From Tenodera sinensis (taxonomy: Eukaryota; Arthropoda; Insecta; Mantodea; Mantidae): a stretch of 64,000 bases of DNA. The DNA lies in the NCBI GenBank assembly GCA_030765045.1, contig CM060967.1:149765751-149829750 (forward strand), in the 5' to 3' direction. Positions 45,791 through 56,591 of the stretch are shown here, piece by piece. Every line of letters begins with the position of its first letter. The stretch's first letter is position 1. The notes beneath the pieces are model-generated. The model ran no database searches. It was not told the origin of the DNA and saw nothing but the letters and a program-made list of their open reading frames with translations. Both the position numbers and the translations under genes were made by a program.

Positions 45791-46077
45791 ATGGTATTTG
45801 TGGTTGTTCTACCGTGCTTTTGCAATATTTCCGGTGTTTTTATGTACTTATTGATTTAGTTTATTTTTTACTCCTTATAGTATCCTTAAAGAGTTTTAAT
45901 TAAATATTTAAGTATGTCAAGTGATATTTTTAAATGTCTCCAAAGAAACACAAGACTATTGGGCAAGAGTAACCTAAGTCCGAAAGTTTTGAGGATAAAT
46001 CGTCGAACTACGGGCAACACCGGGTAATTCAGCTAGTACATAAAAATGATGCAACATTATTTATACGGAAAAAAGTT

Positions 46078-46632
46078 CAAGCATGCGACACGAAGATTTT
46101 GAAGAAAATTCCTCCACCCTAAACTACCCTTTAGATGGAAAATGTTTCGAAAATGTTGATTTTTTATCGAAAATGGCTAACGATTTGTATTAAAATTTCA
46201 TATGTTTAAGATATTTTATTGCAAATGAAAGGTATATTTTGAATTTTCTGGCTATAGCCTATGTAGTCCTGTTTACTGTGGATGACTTTTAAATAACTCT
46301 TTTTTTTTTTTTTTTATAGAGTAAACCATTTCGGAGATATTCCATGCTTTTTGTGAGTTTCGGAAAATTTAAAACTTTCGTTAAATGGAACATTCTTATT
46401 CATTTTTACATGTTAGCCGTGCAAAGAGAACGGAATCTCAAAGCTTTAAAAGATTTGGCTATCGCTCAAAGCCTCGGTATTCCCATATTATCTTTGTACC
46501 TACAAGGAAATAATATGATTTCTGCAAACGTTTATCCCAACTAACACGAAGAAGATAGAGGAATAAGAGTTTGTAAGAATGATTAGTACAAGAGAAGAAA
46601 AAGTCATGTGAGTATAACACATCAGATTTTTC
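46078..46632 (+). repeat. Family A, forward, 5'-truncated
   Basis: Enters at CATGCGACACGAAGATTTTGAAG, has the T tract at 46299-46315, and ends AGAGAAGAAAAAGTCATGTGAGTATAACACATCAGATTTTT. Confidence 0.8.
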
Positions 46633-46667
46633 AACTCGTTATGCAGCAACAGATGTTTCCTTGTAGC

Positions 46668-47274
46668 CAGGGTTGCCAGTTTAGTGCTTTTGGCACCAGA
46701 TCTGTTGTTTTTTAAATGTGGCTGGTGCCAGATTTATGTAGTTAGCGCCATGGCGAAAATCTGGTGTTTTTCTAAAATAATTAACGCTTAATCTGGCGCT
46801 TTTGAAAATAAAGGATATTATCAAATAAATAATTTCAATTGATACGGTAAGCAAATGAAAACAATCGCTAATCAGTGTTTATAAAAATCCTTAATGATCG
46901 TCCCCCACGTGTATTGCTTATGAACTTACGATAACTATAACTTTAGCATGATTTCATGGGCGGCCCCGCTTTCCTAAGAAGATACTAGATTGCTGGCATT
47001 CGTGTGATCAAATATGGTACTTTGTGGTGTGCCTATCACGCACTGCGGGGACTGCCCGAGAATGTTGGTCAGAGGTGACGGGTCGTTTTAATTGTTTCAT
47101 CTTGGAGTTTCAAACTTCATACACTTTTTATATAAATAGGTTTCCTACCTTGACAAACTCCTTTGTATCATGGTAGATATATCGAATTTTTTCCATGATG
47201 TTACCTCTAATGCTTTTCTGGTGTTTTTAAAGACAGGATTCGGTGCGCTTTCATTTCCCAAGTTGCCAACACTG
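46668..47274. mobile_element. hAT-type MITE (candidate)
   Basis: The left end CAGGGTTGCCAGTTTAG and the inverted right end CAGTGTTGGCAACTTGGG (read on the minus strand from 47274) are imperfect terminal inverted repeats of the CAGxGTTG..CA type common in hAT elements. Flanking 8-mers CTTGTAGC (46660-46667) and CTTGCAAC (47275-47282) agree at 6 of 8 positions, differing by two transitions. No transposase. It sits immediately beyond a family A end. Confidence 0.55.
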
Positions 47275-47576
47275 CTTGCAACAAATATGTATCAGTCTTA
47301 TTGCTAGGATAACATGCAAATTAATAGATTAATATTTTGGAACGTTGTATCAGACTTGAAAAATTCAACGCCGTAGTTGAAATTGCAACCAAGGATCTTC
47401 AATTTTCCGTGTAAATAAAGCGAGATGCCTACACGCGCATTTAAATCTCCCATCTGAGGCAACAGACCGGCAGACCCAATAACCATTGCTAGAAATCAAC
47501 AGGAGCATGTACAAGAATATGCATATACCTATACTTTGGCCAACTTATCACTCTATCCAATAAAACGGGGACAAAA
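47275..47576. other. Unassigned spacer
   Basis: No gene or repeat recognised. Confidence 0.3.
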
Positions 47577-48378
47577 TCAGATGTGCTGCACTCACATGAC
47601 TTTCTCTACTCTTGTACTAACTATTCTTACATATTCTTATTTCTCTATCTTCATGTCAGTCTAGATAAACATTTGCAGAACTAACCTTATTGCTAATTTT
47701 CTTGTAGCTGCCAGGGGAATTTGAGTGAGCGATAGTCAAATCTTTTAAACCTTTGAGATTCCGCTCTCTTTGCACGACTAAGATATAAAAGAATGAATAA
47801 TGATCTTTCATTTGACGAAAGTTTAAGTATTCCAAAACTCACACAAATAACAAGGAATATCTCTGAAATGGTTCACTCTACAAATAAAAATCGTTTGGAC
47901 ATAAACTGTGTGCTTTAGCAAGATCTACATTTCTTTTATGGTAAGATGTGGTCTATCCCCTATGGTTTACCAATTATGCAAAAGTCGTCCAGAGTGAACA
48001 GGACTATAGCCAGAAAATTCGAAATACACATTTCATTTGTCATAAAAGTATCTTAAGCGTGGCATTTTAATCAAAATCGTTAGAGCCATTTTCGAGAAAA
48101 TCAAAATTTTCGAAAATTTTTCTATGTGAAGGAAATTTTCTTTAACATCTTCGTGTCGCATCCTTTAAAGATATTAAACTTAAATACCAACTTTGGTTTT
48201 TCACACACGCACGCACACACACACACATACACCCACACGCACACACACACGCCTTTTTCTAATAATGCTTGTTCTTGGATTCGGGGGTCTCAAAACGTAT
48301 ATTTCCGGAAAATCTCGAAATCTGATTTTTTGGTGGAATACAATACTTCCTTCTACTTGCCAGTAGAGAAAGTAAAAA
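47577..48378 (-). repeat. Family A, reverse, full length
   Basis: TCAGATGTGCTGCACTCACATGACTTTCTCTACTCTTG to ACTTGCCAGTAGAGAAAGTAAAAA with all landmarks. Short CA slot at about 48203-48252. Confidence 0.85.
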
Positions 48379-49255
48379 TGCTTATTTGATTAAGTTAGAG
48401 AATCGTGCTGTAGAGAACTGAAAATACACAAACGACTGAAGGCGTAAGAAATTGCCTCTATACCATACATATGTTAATGTAATTGTCAGAAGATACCATA
48501 ATTGTATCTGATAAATTTTACAAAATTGTTGTATGTACGAAAATAGGAAACGCTGGCAAGTTGCACAATGTCTGTGCACTCTGGTGGAATCAGCTTCTTG
48601 AATTCAACGCCTTCAGGAACTGTACAGTTGTATAGTTCATGTCTACTGGCTGTCTAGGAGTCAACCAAAAGCAGGGATTTAGTTTTATTTCGTATATATG
48701 GCCACGTTACTTGCAACTCAATACGTAAAGGGAGGGCTTTAATAGAGAGGGAAAACCTGTAACCGCCCCATCTATTCCTCCCTCTCCTGCCAATACAGTT
48801 CCAGCATAGCAGCTCAAATTTTAGAGGTCTTTTCTCAAGTCAGTAACACAATAAAAATAGATTTGTTCAATTCTCAGCGACAACTACCGTGACCTTCCCT
48901 CGTCAGATTTAGTGCAGCAGGCACTTGCTGAAATATTCCCAGAAATGACTGTAACTCATTATTAGACATGGGAGAAAATCTCACATAGACGTTACGTTGA
49001 CTACGCACCAACCTTAGAGTGCGGGGAATGTTGTGATTGGCATGTAAGCAAAAGAGGTAGGAAGATCCCTGTCAATAACGCACCGTGCACTTCACGCCAC
49101 AGTTCCACTTTATCATTGGAAGAGACTGCACACCCTCGCATACGACCTTCCCCCTGTGACGTAAACGTTCCATAGTTCAGTTATGCTTACGCAGATATCA
49201 TTACCACTGAGAATTTCCCCCATGTCTGCTCATCATAATGCAGTTCACCGACTTT
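48379..49255. other. Unassigned spacer
   Basis: No gene recognised. May include the upstream part of the transposase element that follows. Confidence 0.3.
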
Positions 49256-49259
49256 AAGC

Positions 49260-50465
49260 TCAGTGTTAGATGCTGAACGAATTGTAGGACCATCTAACTA
49301 AACAAAGAGAAATTGTTCGACAACTCTGACTCGATGCGGCGAAGCCCGACATTCATCATGCAAATTGGTACAAGAAAAAGATCGGATTTGCAACCACACA
49401 TAAAGCAGTTGGAGAAACGTCGAAATTGTTCCCATATGAAATGACAGCAGTGTAAGTATTGAAAGACGCTAATGATGACAGCAAATCCATTATTGCGAAT
49501 AGATTACACTTCTTACTGAAAGGAATACCACTGATGTCACTTTCTATACAGAGAGATTTGGTTCCACCTCTCTGATTATGTTAACATACAATACACACGA
49601 TTATGGTCAACGAAGAACCCTCGTGCTGTGCATGAAACGCCCTTGCATGATCAGAAAATTGACGTGTGGGTAGCAATAACGAGGCGACGCATTATTGGCA
49701 TTTATTCTTTGAAGAAACCGCAAACGACATTATTGTTTAATGAACCAAAACTTCATTGGCCAGCTAGAGAAAGACGATGCCAACTACTCATGGTTTCAAC
49801 AAGATGGCGCTCTGCTTACACTGTCGACTTCTGTCTCTAAATGCTTCTGGCCCCTTTGCTCGATGGACCTTACACCACCAGACTTTATTCTTTGGGAAGC
49901 AGCAAAATGTGCAGTGTATCGCAATCACCTGTAGTAATAATTGTCTCAAAACTACCAGAAAGTTATTTTGTCTCTTTCTGTTGTGGCAGAGGTTATCTGT
50001 CCTCAGCACTCGGTAGGCTATAGGTGAGGAAAACAGCTGTGATTTTCAAATGGGAAGAGTTCTGATCTGCAACGAATGAGATACGTTTGCGTGTACAGCG
50101 TTGCAAGCTCGTTACCCCCACTCTTCTCATATTTCTTGGCGCGCGCGTCAAGCCCCACTTAAGGGGAAGCAATATGACAACACAGCACGACTCCGATTGG
50201 TTACCGGCCTGGAGGCGCTCAAGGACAAACTCCTTCCCATTTGAAAAGCACAGTAAGAGATGCTGCTATGCAATACCCATTTGTAAGTGGTTAACCATTT
50301 GTTACACTCAAGTGTTCCCACACGCCTGTGCACGTGTTGTAATTTAAAAATGGAAACAACAGCGTGCGTGAGAGGCATATCACAAACAGTTCTACAGAAA
50401 GTGTTTTCAAAGCAGGTTCGCTTGCAATCCGTGGACATCTCCAACATAACTTGTAACTGCATAAT
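49260..50465 (+). pseudogene. DDE transposase pseudogene (mariner-like)
   Basis: Plus strand, with frame changes: WSTKNPRAVHETPLHDQKIDV then VWVAITRRRIIG (about 49595-49700), later FIGQLEKDDANYSWFQQDGA (about 49745-49810), and DLTPPDFILWEAAKCAVYRN (about 49870-49925). QQDGA holds the second catalytic Asp. LTPPDFxLW holds the third, in a context usually RSPDLTPPDFFLWG, here with SPD altered to SMD. A final AIRGHLQHNL near 50430 matches the xGGHxQHLL C-terminal end. The helix-turn-helix half is barely readable. About 250 bp near 50050-50350 fit poorly and may be inserted. No terminal repeats were identified. Confidence 0.75.
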
Positions 50466-50866
50466 GACTTTCCGAACACACTGTGTTTACTACATCATTA
50501 ATGTAGTGTTGTATTTGTGTAATAAACGAAGAAAAGTGTTACCGGACTTTAGGGACACCCACTAGAAAACGCAGGTCTAGTATTAGTCACCATATTCTTA
50601 TCGGACGGTTTAGCCCTTGATCTTGGCTTTGTTAGCTTCATGAAAGGAAAGAAAAAACTGTTCACATGCGTTAGTGCTGACTATCATTGTCATAATTCGC
50701 GCTGTAAATTTGTGAATATTCGGATACTGTACAATGCTCAAAGATTTGTAACAAGCAATTACATCCACGTCATTGTATGCATGCTTTAATGGCGTTGTAA
50801 TTCTTTGCTGCGTTCATATGAGTCTTGTGTTAGTTGTCCTTCCTAAAACCCAGACCCACTGCTAAT
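50466..50866. other. Unassigned spacer
   Basis: No gene recognised. Confidence 0.3.
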
Positions 50867-51510
50867 CTTGACGCAAACGTTCCTCTCCGTCGAAGACGTC
50901 GCCTTTAAGACCTATAAGATCTTGTGTTTGGTGTCCGGACTAGCTCTAGCAAGAGGTCCTAATCTGCAGGGTGTGCATGAGTTATGGTAGGAATGGAACC
51001 AAACGAAAAATTAACCAACATATCACTTTATTTGTAAATTTCCAGATTTGTAGAGAACTGCCGACGATATTTAAATAGAATGTAACTTTATAACTTCAAC
51101 TACAACGTTATAACACTTTAACTTTGTCACCCTTTAGCAACCGCCGAATTAAGTATACGCGCTAGCTTATGTACAACTCCCAAGTTGCAGGTGCGTTATC
51201 TCGACTCGATTCAAGACGAGCGTGTGTTGCGTTGCATTTGTTTTGCGTGAGCAACACGAAGGAAGCGATTTCCATTGGCTAACTTTAGAGCACGTCATGG
51301 TAAGATAGGAACCAGCCCGCGGAATCACTATAGCTTCGTGCAAACAACAATTGTAACCTCATCACTCATTTAAATCTGCCTAGGCTTCCATTCTTGAGAC
51401 TTTAATCTGTTCAGCTTTATTACGTCTTCCCCTTAACTATTGACTAGAATCTCCTTTTGTTTCTTTCTATTATCAAATATATATATTGACATAATTTCGG
51501 TTTCAACCTA
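50867..51510 (-). repeat. Arm B of the 0.62-kb inverted pair
   Basis: Reverse complement of 34084-34706: it starts TTGACGCAAACG and ends TAATTTCGGTTTCAA. Differences are scattered substitutions and small indels (for example ATATATATTTG against ATATATATATTTG). Both boundaries are sharp, so the pair is two insertions of one discrete element, not an inversion breakpoint. Confidence 0.75.
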
Positions 51511-52671
51511 CAGCTGTGTGCTGCGCGCTCTAGTGGTGCATATGTGCTATCTGGCGCATATGAACTCCGGCTGACATCCCTGCTATAGATTTTGCTTGAA
51601 AAGATTCCCTGTACTTAGTCGAACACAGGTAATGCTAGCTGTCCTCCTGACCTTTCGTGCTGGAGCAATTCATTTTTACCTAAAAAAAAGACTGGAAAAA
51701 AAAGCTCAAGTGGAATATGCAAAATGTTTTGACCAAAGGGCAGCATGAATGAAGGGGTTTCCTCATGCATTCTGCATGACCCAGAGAAACATGGCTGACA
51801 GGGTGTGGAAATGCATAAAGATCCACACCTGCAGACATGCAGCTGTAACGTGAGTCACGAGGCATTCCGACTTAGCTTGATTAATGAATGTTTTTCCTGG
51901 CCGCAAATTTCTCGGTAAGCGGAGGAGAGACGGCTCATCTAGCCAGAGGCTCTCGCAACAGCAGACGGCTTTCTTAGAACACGAAAATTCGATAACAGTT
52001 CCGGAAAGGGAGAGGCTTTTCTGAGAAACACAGATAGTTTCTTCTAACCAGAAGTTCAAACATCTCGTTTGCATAGATTTAACATAAACATGAAGGGCTG
52101 ATAATTTCGACCCAATACTTTTTAAATAAGAAGCCTACGCTGGGTTTACAACGCTTTAACCGACCAAGACCATTATTAGCTGATACTCTATAGCAGACAT
52201 ATTCATACCACAGGGGTTCGCGAAGACTTCTTAGGGGGTACATAAATTTTAAAATCAGTGTTTCCTAAATAATCACAAATGACCAAAAATAATAACATTT
52301 AAAGTAAGCAAAGAGTCAGTACAATATGTTTTCAGAATAATTACAAATAACGAAAAATATTTCAGCCTGAGAGATTTGAATTGCTCTCTGTCCAAAAATC
52401 CATTTTGCTTTTACTATCAACTAGTTGGTATTGATCATGGGCCTACAAAATCTCAGGTTACAGTTTTTAAATAATTTCAAGAAATTAAGATGTTAATACA
52501 CAACAATGGCTTACAAATACTTTTGCACCACCGCCATCAATTCCTCTGATCTTCCCATAAAACTTAAAAAAGGAAGCTTTTTGAAATGTCTTTTGACAGT
52601 TCACTGAAAATAGGTAATCGAAAACATGTCAAATTGTGATTTCTGGTATTATGCACGCAAAGAGTAAACTG
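51511..52671. other. Unassigned spacer
   Basis: Minus-strand frames at 51680-51865 and 51763-52074 match nothing recognised. Confidence 0.3.
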
Positions 52672-52880
52672 AAGCGGCGGCGTGGCCGAGCGGTTTGAGC
52701 ATTCCCCTACCACCTGGACGGCCCGGGTTCGATCCCGGGGACCCGCATGTGGTATTTGTAGTGGAAGCGGCGTCAGGGCGGGTTTTTCTCCGGGTCCTCT
52801 GGTTTCCCCCACCACTCATTCCACCAACTGCTCCCTTATCACCTTTCCAATCATCGATTTCGCCTGTATTTCATATCATC
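52672..52880 (+). mobile_element. tRNA-derived SINE, third copy
   Basis: GCGGCGTGGCCGAGCGG (A box), CTACCACCTGGACGGCCC, GGGTTCGATCCCGGGG (B box), then GCATGTGGTATTTGTAGTGG, GGCGTCAGGGCGGG, CCGGGTCCTCTGGTTTCCCCC. The head has the appearance of a type-II (Leu/Ser-like) tRNA but the downstream body is shared with 45377 and 56031, so it is a SINE. The 3' half diverges and no microsatellite tail is seen. Frames at 52564-52979 are artefacts. Confidence 0.75.
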
Positions 52881-53119
52881 CTCTTCCTCACTATCATACC
52901 TGGCGCTTGGCCAATTTTACGTGTTGATTTATACATCTGGCATTTATCGTTTATGAGTTTACAATTGAACATTTTATAGCATTAAGTAAATTGAAGCTAT
53001 TAACAGTGAAGCAACAAGATTCTAAAGTAAGAACAAATTAGAAACTAAAAACTTCACTTATCTTAGTAATATTGCAAGTTCTTAGAATTTTATAGCATGT
53101 TCAAGAAAACGCATAGAAC

Positions 53120-53205
53120 TTGAGTTAATTGAGACAGTAACAAATACTTCGGAAATGGTTAGTGCAAGAAACATTGTCATAAACTATTGTGTTTAATAAA
53201 TTTGT
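53120..53205 (-). repeat. Possible worn family A fragment
   Basis: AACAAATACTTCGGAAATGGTTAGTGC and CATAAACTATTGTGTTTAATAA resemble the reverse middle segment (TCCGAAATGGTTCACTC, ACATAAATTGTGTGTTTTAAC). It ends where the GC-rich array starts. Confidence 0.35.
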
Positions 53206-53208
53206 CTT

Positions 53209-53225
53209 GCGGCGGCGGCGGCGGT

Positions 53226-53278
<53 letters not shown>

Positions 53279-53387
53279 CGGTGGCGGTGGCGGTGGCGGT
53301 GGCGGTGGCGGTGGCGGTGGCGGTGGCGGTGGCGGTGGCGGTGGCGGTGGCGGTGGCGGTGGCGGTGGCGGTGGCGGTGGCGGTGGC

Positions 53388-53419
<32 letters not shown>

Positions 53420-53420
53420 T
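53209..53420. repeat. (GGC)n then (GGCGGT)n array
   Basis: About 210 bp made only of GGC and GGT triplets, irregular at first and then a regular GGTGGC hexamer from about 53280. All three plus frames are open (poly-Gly, Ala/Val, Arg/Trp), an obvious artefact. Dense G runs could form quadruplexes. Confidence 0.9.
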
Positions 53421-54104
53421 AATTTATTGTATATAGAGATTACATTTTCAATTCTTTACAAAGTCGGTCAAGAATTTAAACTGTTTTACTTATCCTAACG
53501 TACAAATTAGGTTTGAGTACCCCTTAAGCGCTACATCTGCTTAGCTCGCTGAGATTTTAATCCTTTTTTGCACTACCTATTCTCCCCTAATTTGTGTTTT
53601 CTCTCCCTCTGTCTGTCTTATTCATTTTCTTCTAGCTTAGCCCCTCCAAATATTCCTTTCTCTTTAATTTTTTACCTTCTCCTTCCATTCAAACACTATC
53701 AACTATCTACACCAAATACTTTTATTTGTACTTTTTGCTGTGAAAATTACGAGTTTTGTTGATTTATCTGGCCAATTATTTATTTAAGCTTTTATTGCCG
53801 TACCGAGATCACAACTGCTATAGTACCTATGACAGACTCGTTGTAAAACTTTCCAGGGACATAAAAAGGAATTAATTAGCTCAATTTGAACTCTCAGAAA
53901 AATCGAGGGGAGGATAGTACCTTTTTCTTTTTTCCTTATTTATATTTACAGCCTGAATGCATTTTCGTAGTGGATATTATTGGTTACATTATTCATTTTG
54001 AAACTTGCAGAAGATTTCCGCATGGAATTTACGAATCCCCGCCGTTTTGCGTTATGCCTTCGGTTGCAAGGTGAACGTTTCATCTTACGCCTACTGTTTG
54101 CTAC
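53421..54104. other. Unassigned spacer
   Basis: No gene recognised. AT- and pyrimidine-rich. Confidence 0.3.
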
Positions 54105-54289
54105 ATTATTAGTAGGGCTCGGAAGTTCATGCCCTAAAAAACACTGAAATATGCATGCAAATATGCTCTTAAAAACTTGAAAATATGCCAAGAAATATGC
54201 ACTATTTAATAAAAACAATGTCCCTTTACAGTAGACAAGACGAGTTCGTATATATAATAAATAAAGTTACCTTATTCTTCAGAGGTTGA

Positions 54290-54458
54290 AGTAGTCCCGC
54301 TGCTAGTATTAACTGCTAAATTGCAGTTCACAACCAACACTTTGCACAAATTTTCAACTGTAAAGTCTGTTGTCTCGCAAAACACTTTTGTAACGTGAAA
54401 AACTTCTCTCCACGCCACAAGATGTTATCGGGGCATATTTAAATGATGCCAACTGCTT

Positions 54459-54516
<58 letters not shown>

Positions 54517-55010
54517 AGTCTCTTGGTGAGACATGGTTTTCTTTTGAGGATGTCTCGAATACCGCACATCTGTTTATAACCAGAATTTTTTGAAATTACA
54601 TAATTCACTTTCTCTTTCACTTTCTCCCTATGCTACCAGGAACCAAACTTAGATCACATATTGTTTTTTTTTCAAAGACCGTGATTCATGCAAACGAGAT
54701 CCTACAGCTTTCAATGCCGTTATGGCTGTTGGTAAGAAAGAAAAATGGGCAGATATGAAACCAATATCCTCTTTTAACCCAGTGCCTGACAGGATATTTT
54801 GCACAGTTTCTATTGATTAAGCATCTTTCAAGTCCAATGAATTAATAACCTCTTCGGCTATTTCTATGTGCTCAGCATAATATAAAACTGCATCGATCCA
54901 TGTTCCCCATCGATTAACACTGGTGCAGGAAGAAGTCAGATATTAGGTGCTATGGATCTAAACAACTTAACTCTTTTAGGAGATTTAGATTTAACAAAAA
55001 TTATCTTCGT
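54290..55010 (-). pseudogene. hAT transposase C-terminal half
   Basis: Minus strand: VNRWGTWIDAVLYYAEH (about 54920-54870), EEVINSLDLKDA then a stop, LSGTGLKEDIGFISAHFSFL, AITALKAVGSRLHES, and after a break FKYAPITSCGVERSFSRYKS and LRDNRLYSFTVENL (about 54440-54350). RWGTW and the C-terminal dimerisation box (A.TS..VERSFS.YK..L.D.R....ENL) are hallmarks of hAT transposases. The N-terminal BED finger is absent. The frame 54354-54620 contains a Ser-Leu run from the GA array. Confidence 0.85.
54464..54513. repeat. GA microsatellite inside the hAT coding remnant
   Basis: About 25 GA units, read on the minus strand as alternating Ser-Leu in frame with the dimerisation box. Confidence 0.9.
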
Positions 55011-55452
55011 ACTGTACACAAATCTATATACCAATGGGAAAGAACCATTGTCTCAGAAATGCTACCAATATGAAAAATATTATACACATGAAAAAAATTA
55101 AAAAAGCATAAAAAGCATAAAAATCATTAAAATATGCAATATAGGGCCAATAATATTGAAATCTTCGTGAATTGCATCATCATGTACAGTACCGCCTATA
55201 TGAAAAATATTATCCACATAGAAAACAGTAATAAAAAGCCATAAAAATCATTAAAATATGCAATATAAGGGCTATAGTATTGAAATAATATGCATGTATC
55301 AAAAATCAAGAAAATATGCAGTTATATGCACCATAAAATCATGTCCAAATAACTGAAAATTCCGTAATTCGTGCACATAATGTAAAAGCATACATTTTTA
55401 ACCCCTATGAAAAAACATGCAAATGCATAAACTTCCTAGCCCTAATTATTAG

Positions 55453-56017
55453 CCTTAGGTCTTCATCGTGAGTGCGCCTTAAGGGTAACGGGGTAAGGGG
55501 GTAAGCTGGGATGAATGGAAGGGGTGGGGGAAAGAACACGAATATGTATAAGGGGAAATAGCTTATCGACAGTTCCCAATAATTCAATATGGCCGACATT
55601 ACACTAAACTGTAGTGGAGATTACACCAAAAAACAGTGCTGCCAACCTACATAAGCATTATTTCTAACCGCAAATATCACAGGGTTCAAGTAACAAGCTT
55701 TCAACTGATACTGTCTGAACATCGTTACCACATAAATGAATCTACTCCCCTTCGGCAAATCTTCTTCTGCAATAACACTTTTGGATAAAATCACTTCCGA
55801 AAACTAAATATCGTAACATATTTAATGCACTCGTGTGCTGCGAACACAAAAATAACAACAGCAACTATAACTGCCTATGATGCTCTAAAACAATTCAAGA
55901 CAAAACAACACACACGAGCAATACAATGGCATTCCCAAAATAATTAATTAATACGGTGTCTAATCAGAATGTTGTCTTAAAACCTATAGTTGGCTTCTCT
56001 GCAACGGGCTCAAAAAC
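55453..56017. other. Unassigned spacer
   Basis: No gene recognised. Confidence 0.3.
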
Positions 56018-56023
56018 AAGGTC

Positions 56024-56030
<7 letters not shown>

Positions 56031-56082
<52 letters not shown>

Positions 56083-56330
56083 TGTGTGTGTCTGTAGTGT
56101 TTAACGCCCGCTTTTACTACTACGGCACCGCAGGCGGTGACACTGATGATACATGGAATGAAGATGGAGCACCGGTGGAATGAGATGGCGGGGGAAACCG
56201 GAGAACCCGGAGAAATCCCGCCCAGACGCCGCTTCGTCCACCACGAATACCACATGCGGGTCCCTGGGATCGAACCCGGGCCGCCTAGGTGGTAGGCGAA
56301 CGCGCTAACCCCTCGGCCACGGCGCCGCCC
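56031..56330 (-). mobile_element. tRNA-derived SINE with (CA)n tail
   Basis: On the minus strand: GGCGGCGCCGTGGCCGAGGGG (A box), CTACCACCTAGGCGGCCC, GGGTTCGATCCC (B box), GGTGGACGAAGCGGCG, GGTTCTCCGGTTTCCCCC, GTAAAAGCGGGCGTTAAACACTA, then a CA array (56026-56094 on plus). The 13-bp target duplication AAGGTCTTCTGTG at 56018-56030 and 56331-56343 is perfect and lies outside the CA array (it overlaps its first bases), so the array is the SINE's 3' tail. Frames at 55956-56255 are artefacts. Confidence 0.9.
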
Positions 56331-56343
56331 AAGGTCTTCTGTG

Positions 56344-56575
56344 GTAACATAACGGATGCAATAACACCAACCATGGTCATAGCTTTACCATGGTTGTATT
56401 TTACGAACAATTGGTACTAATGCGGCCTAACGCATGGAATATCACCAAATATAACTAGGCCCCGCCATAATGAGGGGGTGGAGGGGGGGGAGATGTCACA
56501 GTTGGTTTTTGGGGTATTCCAATAAGCTGTTTTCTGTGTAATAACGGGCAAATAGCAACTGGTTAGTATAACGGT
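56344..56575. other. Short unassigned spacer
   Basis: Contains a G-rich patch (GAGGGGGTGGAGGGGGGGG near 56473). Nothing else recognised. Confidence 0.3.
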
Positions 56576-56591
56576 TTTAACCTTTTATTTT

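Larger units (their letters stand above)
44706..46036 (+). mobile_element. Helitron-like element with ~120-bp tandem units
   Basis: The right end is ACGGGCAACACCGGGTAATTCAGCTAG followed by T, shared with the reverse-oriented copy ending at 26915. Shared inner sequence includes TTTTAATTAAATATTT, TCTCCAAAGAAACACAAG and CCTAAGTCCGAAAGTTTT. About six ~120-bp units begin near 44816, 44937, 45060, 45186, 45305 and 45745, each with ATTACATTCACACGGTTTTCTC, CACTTTTCTTTTxCGAAACAC and TTCTACAAACAATTCATA. A SINE interrupts unit five. No Rep/helicase reading frame, so non-autonomous. CTAG-T end plus tandem interior fits a Helitron. The left end (TCTATCAACC near 44711) is a guess. Confidence 0.5.
54113..55444 (-). 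mobile_element. hAT element with exact 8-bp target duplication
   Basis: Terminal inverted repeats TAGGGCTCGGAAGTTCATGC (54113-54132) and TAGGGCTAGGAAGTTTATGC (minus strand from 55444) agree at 18 of 20 positions. ATTATTAG flanks both sides (54105-54112 and 55445-55452), the 8-bp duplication expected of hAT. Subterminal regions are rich in AAATATGCA motifs. The interior codes for a broken transposase on the minus strand. At 1.33 kb it is far shorter than an autonomous hAT element, so internally deleted. Confidence 0.9.

Noticed and set aside
52672..52745. Functional tRNA gene (Leu/Ser-like) at the B-box GGGTTCGATCCC
   Set aside because: The same head plus a conserved non-tRNA body occurs at 45377 and 56031 with target duplications, so it is a SINE.
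53187..53498. 103-residue glycine-rich protein
   Set aside because: All three plus frames are open over the GGC/GGT array, so the frame reflects composition and not coding.
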